Below are positions 62,703 to 64,000 of a stretch of DNA of 64,000 nt, piece after piece. The position numbers and the translations under genes were made by a program. Source of the stretch: Sphingomonadaceae bacterium (GTDB lineage: Bacteria > Pseudomonadota > Alphaproteobacteria > Sphingomonadales > Sphingomonadaceae); NCBI GenBank assembly GCA_021732525.1, contig JAKFUU010000018.1, forward strand, positions 62,001-126,000. The letters run 5' to 3'. The notes below the pieces were generated by a model that was given only the letters and a program-made list of their open reading frames with translations, had not been told where the DNA came from and did not search any database. The first letter of the stretch is position 1. Each line of letters opens with the position of its first letter.

Positions 62703-62728
62703 AAAAAACAGTGACATCATGTTCAAAT
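62703..62728 (+). promoter_or_regulatory. Shared operator-like element, copy 6 (before the VOC gene)
   Basis: An A-run (62703-62708) is followed by CAGTGACATCATGTTCAAA, with the exact core TGACATCA at 62712-62719. It lies 156 bp before the VOC gene. GTATAG/TATAGA at 62731-62737 could be the -10 box. The block is identical to copy 5 from the A-run through TGACATCAT. Confidence 0.6.
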
Positions 62729-62867
62729 AGGTATAGAGCTGGGGCTGCAGGACCCGAAGTCGAAATTCGCATGTAGCGTATTTGCAGCCTTACTGTTGTG
62801 CGCCAGTCGACTGGCGGTCGGAGCAGCTTGCTAGAGCCTCACGAGGCCAATTGAGAGAGGGGATAAT

Positions 62868-63380
62868 ATGTTCGAGTCGAACCAAATATTTCAGGCCGCA
62901 TATGTCGTGGAAGATCTCGACGCAGCAATGGACAATTGGATGCGCGTCGCCCAGATCGGCCCGTTCTTCGTTTTGCCCGATTGCGCCCCCGATGTGATTT
63001 ACCGCGGCCAGCCTGGTGAACTTCTGGCAGATGTCGCCTTTTGCCAGGCCGGCTCTACAATGATCGAATTGATCAAGGTAAAGAGCGACGGCCCCAATCA
63101 TTATCGCGACACCGTTCCAAAAGGCACGGACGCATATCATCATCAAGGGTATTTTACCGATGACTTTGATGCCGAGGTCGCCCGTTTCGCGGCGATGGGC
63201 GTCGAAGCAGCATGCCTCGGGCAATTCGAGACAACGCGCTACGCCTATTTTGACACGACGCACCTTGTCGGTTGCATGACGGAGGTTCTGGAACGTGATC
63301 CGCTCATTCTCGATATGTTCAAGAAGGTCGCTGACGCTGCGGAAAACTGGGACGGCTCCGATCCGGTGCGAATGATCTGA
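62868..63380 (+). CDS. VOC (glyoxalase/bleomycin resistance) family protein
   Basis: This is a 170-residue vicinal-oxygen-chelate protein of the Glyoxalase_4 kind. It begins FQAAYVVEDLDAAMDNWM, with metal-ligand candidates in GSTMIELIKV (Glu), DAYHHQGYFTDD (His) and TTHLVGCMTEVLERDPLI (Glu). The layout recalls methylmalonyl-CoA epimerases and related isomerases. AGAGGGG lies before the ATG. It is the first gene of a new unit behind copy 6 of the shared element and is followed 31 bp later by the partial gene. It could be an epimerase or lyase for a pathway intermediate. Confidence 0.82.
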   Translation: MFESNQIFQAAYVVEDLDAAMDNWMRVAQIGPFFVLPDCAPDVIYRGQPGELLADVAFCQAGSTMIELIKVKSDGPNHYRDTVPKGTDAYHHQGYFTDDFDAEVARFAAMGVEAACLGQFETTRYAYFDTTHLVGCMTEVLERDPLILDMFKKVADAAENWDGSDPVRMI

Positions 63381-63411
63381 GACGGGTAAGGTGACATAGC
63401 AGGAGAGGCGT

Positions 63412-64000
63412 GTGAACAGGGCAATTGGAAACTGGGACGAATATGTCGATCTTTTGAAGCCTGCAGGGCAGGATCTGCTCAAGCTATTATGGAAACCGGA
63501 AGATGATCAATACAAGGCGGATTTCTATCGCCAGTTGGTGATGAATATCAGCTATGCCTATTTCCAATATTTCCAGTCGAACAGCGAACACCCGGAATTC
63601 ATGCCGTTGTGGAATTCGGTGTTCATGTTTCAGCCCAATCCAGACGATGTTTATTACTACGCGCCGCTGGACGGCACAAAGCGCTATCGCATTGTGGGTG
63701 ATCGCGGCACCATCCGCATGCTGATGTTCCAGTTTGGCAGGGGCCTGATTGGTATGGTCGACGAAGTCGGCCAGCAATTCAGCAGTTTCCTGAATGACGA
63801 CGAAATAGTGCCAGGGCCGGACGGGAAATTCGAAATTCTCTTGTCAGCTACGCCGCCCGAACCGGGTTACAAGGGCATTTGGCACGAGATCCAGGAAGAC
63901 GTGGATTATACGCTTGTGCGTATGCGTTCCTACGACTGGGGCAACGAAATCGATACCCGCATGGCAATCGAATGCCTCGACGCGCCGCTTCAAAAGCGCC
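63412..64000 (+). CDS. Partial protein, DUF1214-like, cut by the window edge
   Basis: The GTG at 63412 with AGGAGAGG upstream opens a frame that is uninterrupted to the window end (196 codons). The translation has YRQLVMNISYAYFQYF, then NPDDVYYYAPLDGTKRYRIV and GDRGTIRMLMFQFG. This resembles the start of proteins with DUF1254/DUF1214-type folds ('NPDNVY...IDGTKTYRV'). The C-terminal part is outside the window, so the family call is tentative. It follows the VOC gene by 31 bp and belongs to the same unit, showing that the cluster continues to the right. Confidence 0.6.
   Translation, partial: MNRAIGNWDEYVDLLKPAGQDLLKLLWKPEDDQYKADFYRQLVMNISYAYFQYFQSNSEHPEFMPLWNSVFMFQPNPDDVYYYAPLDGTKRYRIVGDRGTIRMLMFQFGRGLIGMVDEVGQQFSSFLNDDEIVPGPDGKFEILLSATPPEPGYKGIWHEIQEDVDYTLVRMRSYDWGNEIDTRMAIECLDAPLQKR

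Noticed and set aside
1-64000. CRISPR arrays, rRNA genes, replication origin
   Set aside because: No regularly spaced repeats, rRNA segments or DnaA-box clusters were noticed on reading.

Overview
The window reads as the chromosome of an alphaproteobacterium, most likely Sphingomonadales (Sphingopyxis/Sphingorhabdus-like). The basis is gene content and protein flavour rather than a database match: the 1554-residue NAD-glutamate dehydrogenase, the exosortase-A accessory set, the secreted 'VVCG' protein, a PopZ-like gene beside a TolC gene, and a proA-nadD-rsfS-rlmH-envC string. Much of the DNA is GC-rich, while the integrase and the stretch around 39.6 kb look poorer in GC.

Region 1 (1-34.6 kb) is mostly core genome. 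It starts with the 5' end of glpX. Next are two divergent units of exosortase-A-associated enzymes: acyltransferase, ACP and two hydrolases on the minus strand, acyl-CoA ligase and PLP decarboxylase on the plus strand. Cell-envelope genes follow (bactofilin, two M23-type proteins), then proA-nadD-rsfS-rlmH, tRNA-Ala(GGC), a DAACS transporter, NAD-GDH, a LytS/LytTR two-component pair, yghU, tadA, rpmB, two PH-domain proteins, vapBC with a nitronate monooxygenase, lysC, ubiG, tRNA-Cys(GCA), a pcm-like gene, tolC and popZ.

Region 2 (34.7-40 kb) is a mobile/rearranged junction. It holds a P4-type tyrosine integrase directly after popZ, a gene fragment cut by a decayed IS3-family element (36240-37457, imperfect ends, no target duplication seen), about 0.9 kb with no recognisable gene, a ferredoxin-reductase-type flavoprotein and a doubtful small ORF.

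Region 3 (40-64 kb) is a catabolic cluster that runs off the right edge. It contains pntAa-pntAb-pntB, thiolase, a FadB-like fusion, two SDRs, a type I Baeyer-Villiger monooxygenase, an AtuA/geranyl-CoA-carboxylase-like operon (carboxyltransferase, enoyl-CoA hydratase, biotin subunit, AtuA), a divergent HxlR regulator/NADPH reductase pair, a medium-chain reductase, an LLM flavin monooxygenase, a cytochrome P450, an NTF2-like protein, a VOC protein and a partial protein. The simplest reading is degradation of a branched or cyclic isoprenoid-like substrate: P450 and flavoprotein oxygenation, Baeyer-Villiger ring or ketone cleavage, carboxylation of a beta-methyl-enoyl-CoA, then beta-oxidation, with the transhydrogenase supplying NADPH. 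The substrate is not visible in the sequence.

The strongest undescribed signal is a repeated operator-like element with core TGACATCA (five exact copies and one palindromic variant). It sits behind an A-rich tract in front of six transcription units of region 3, which suggests one regulon under a regulator not identified in this window.
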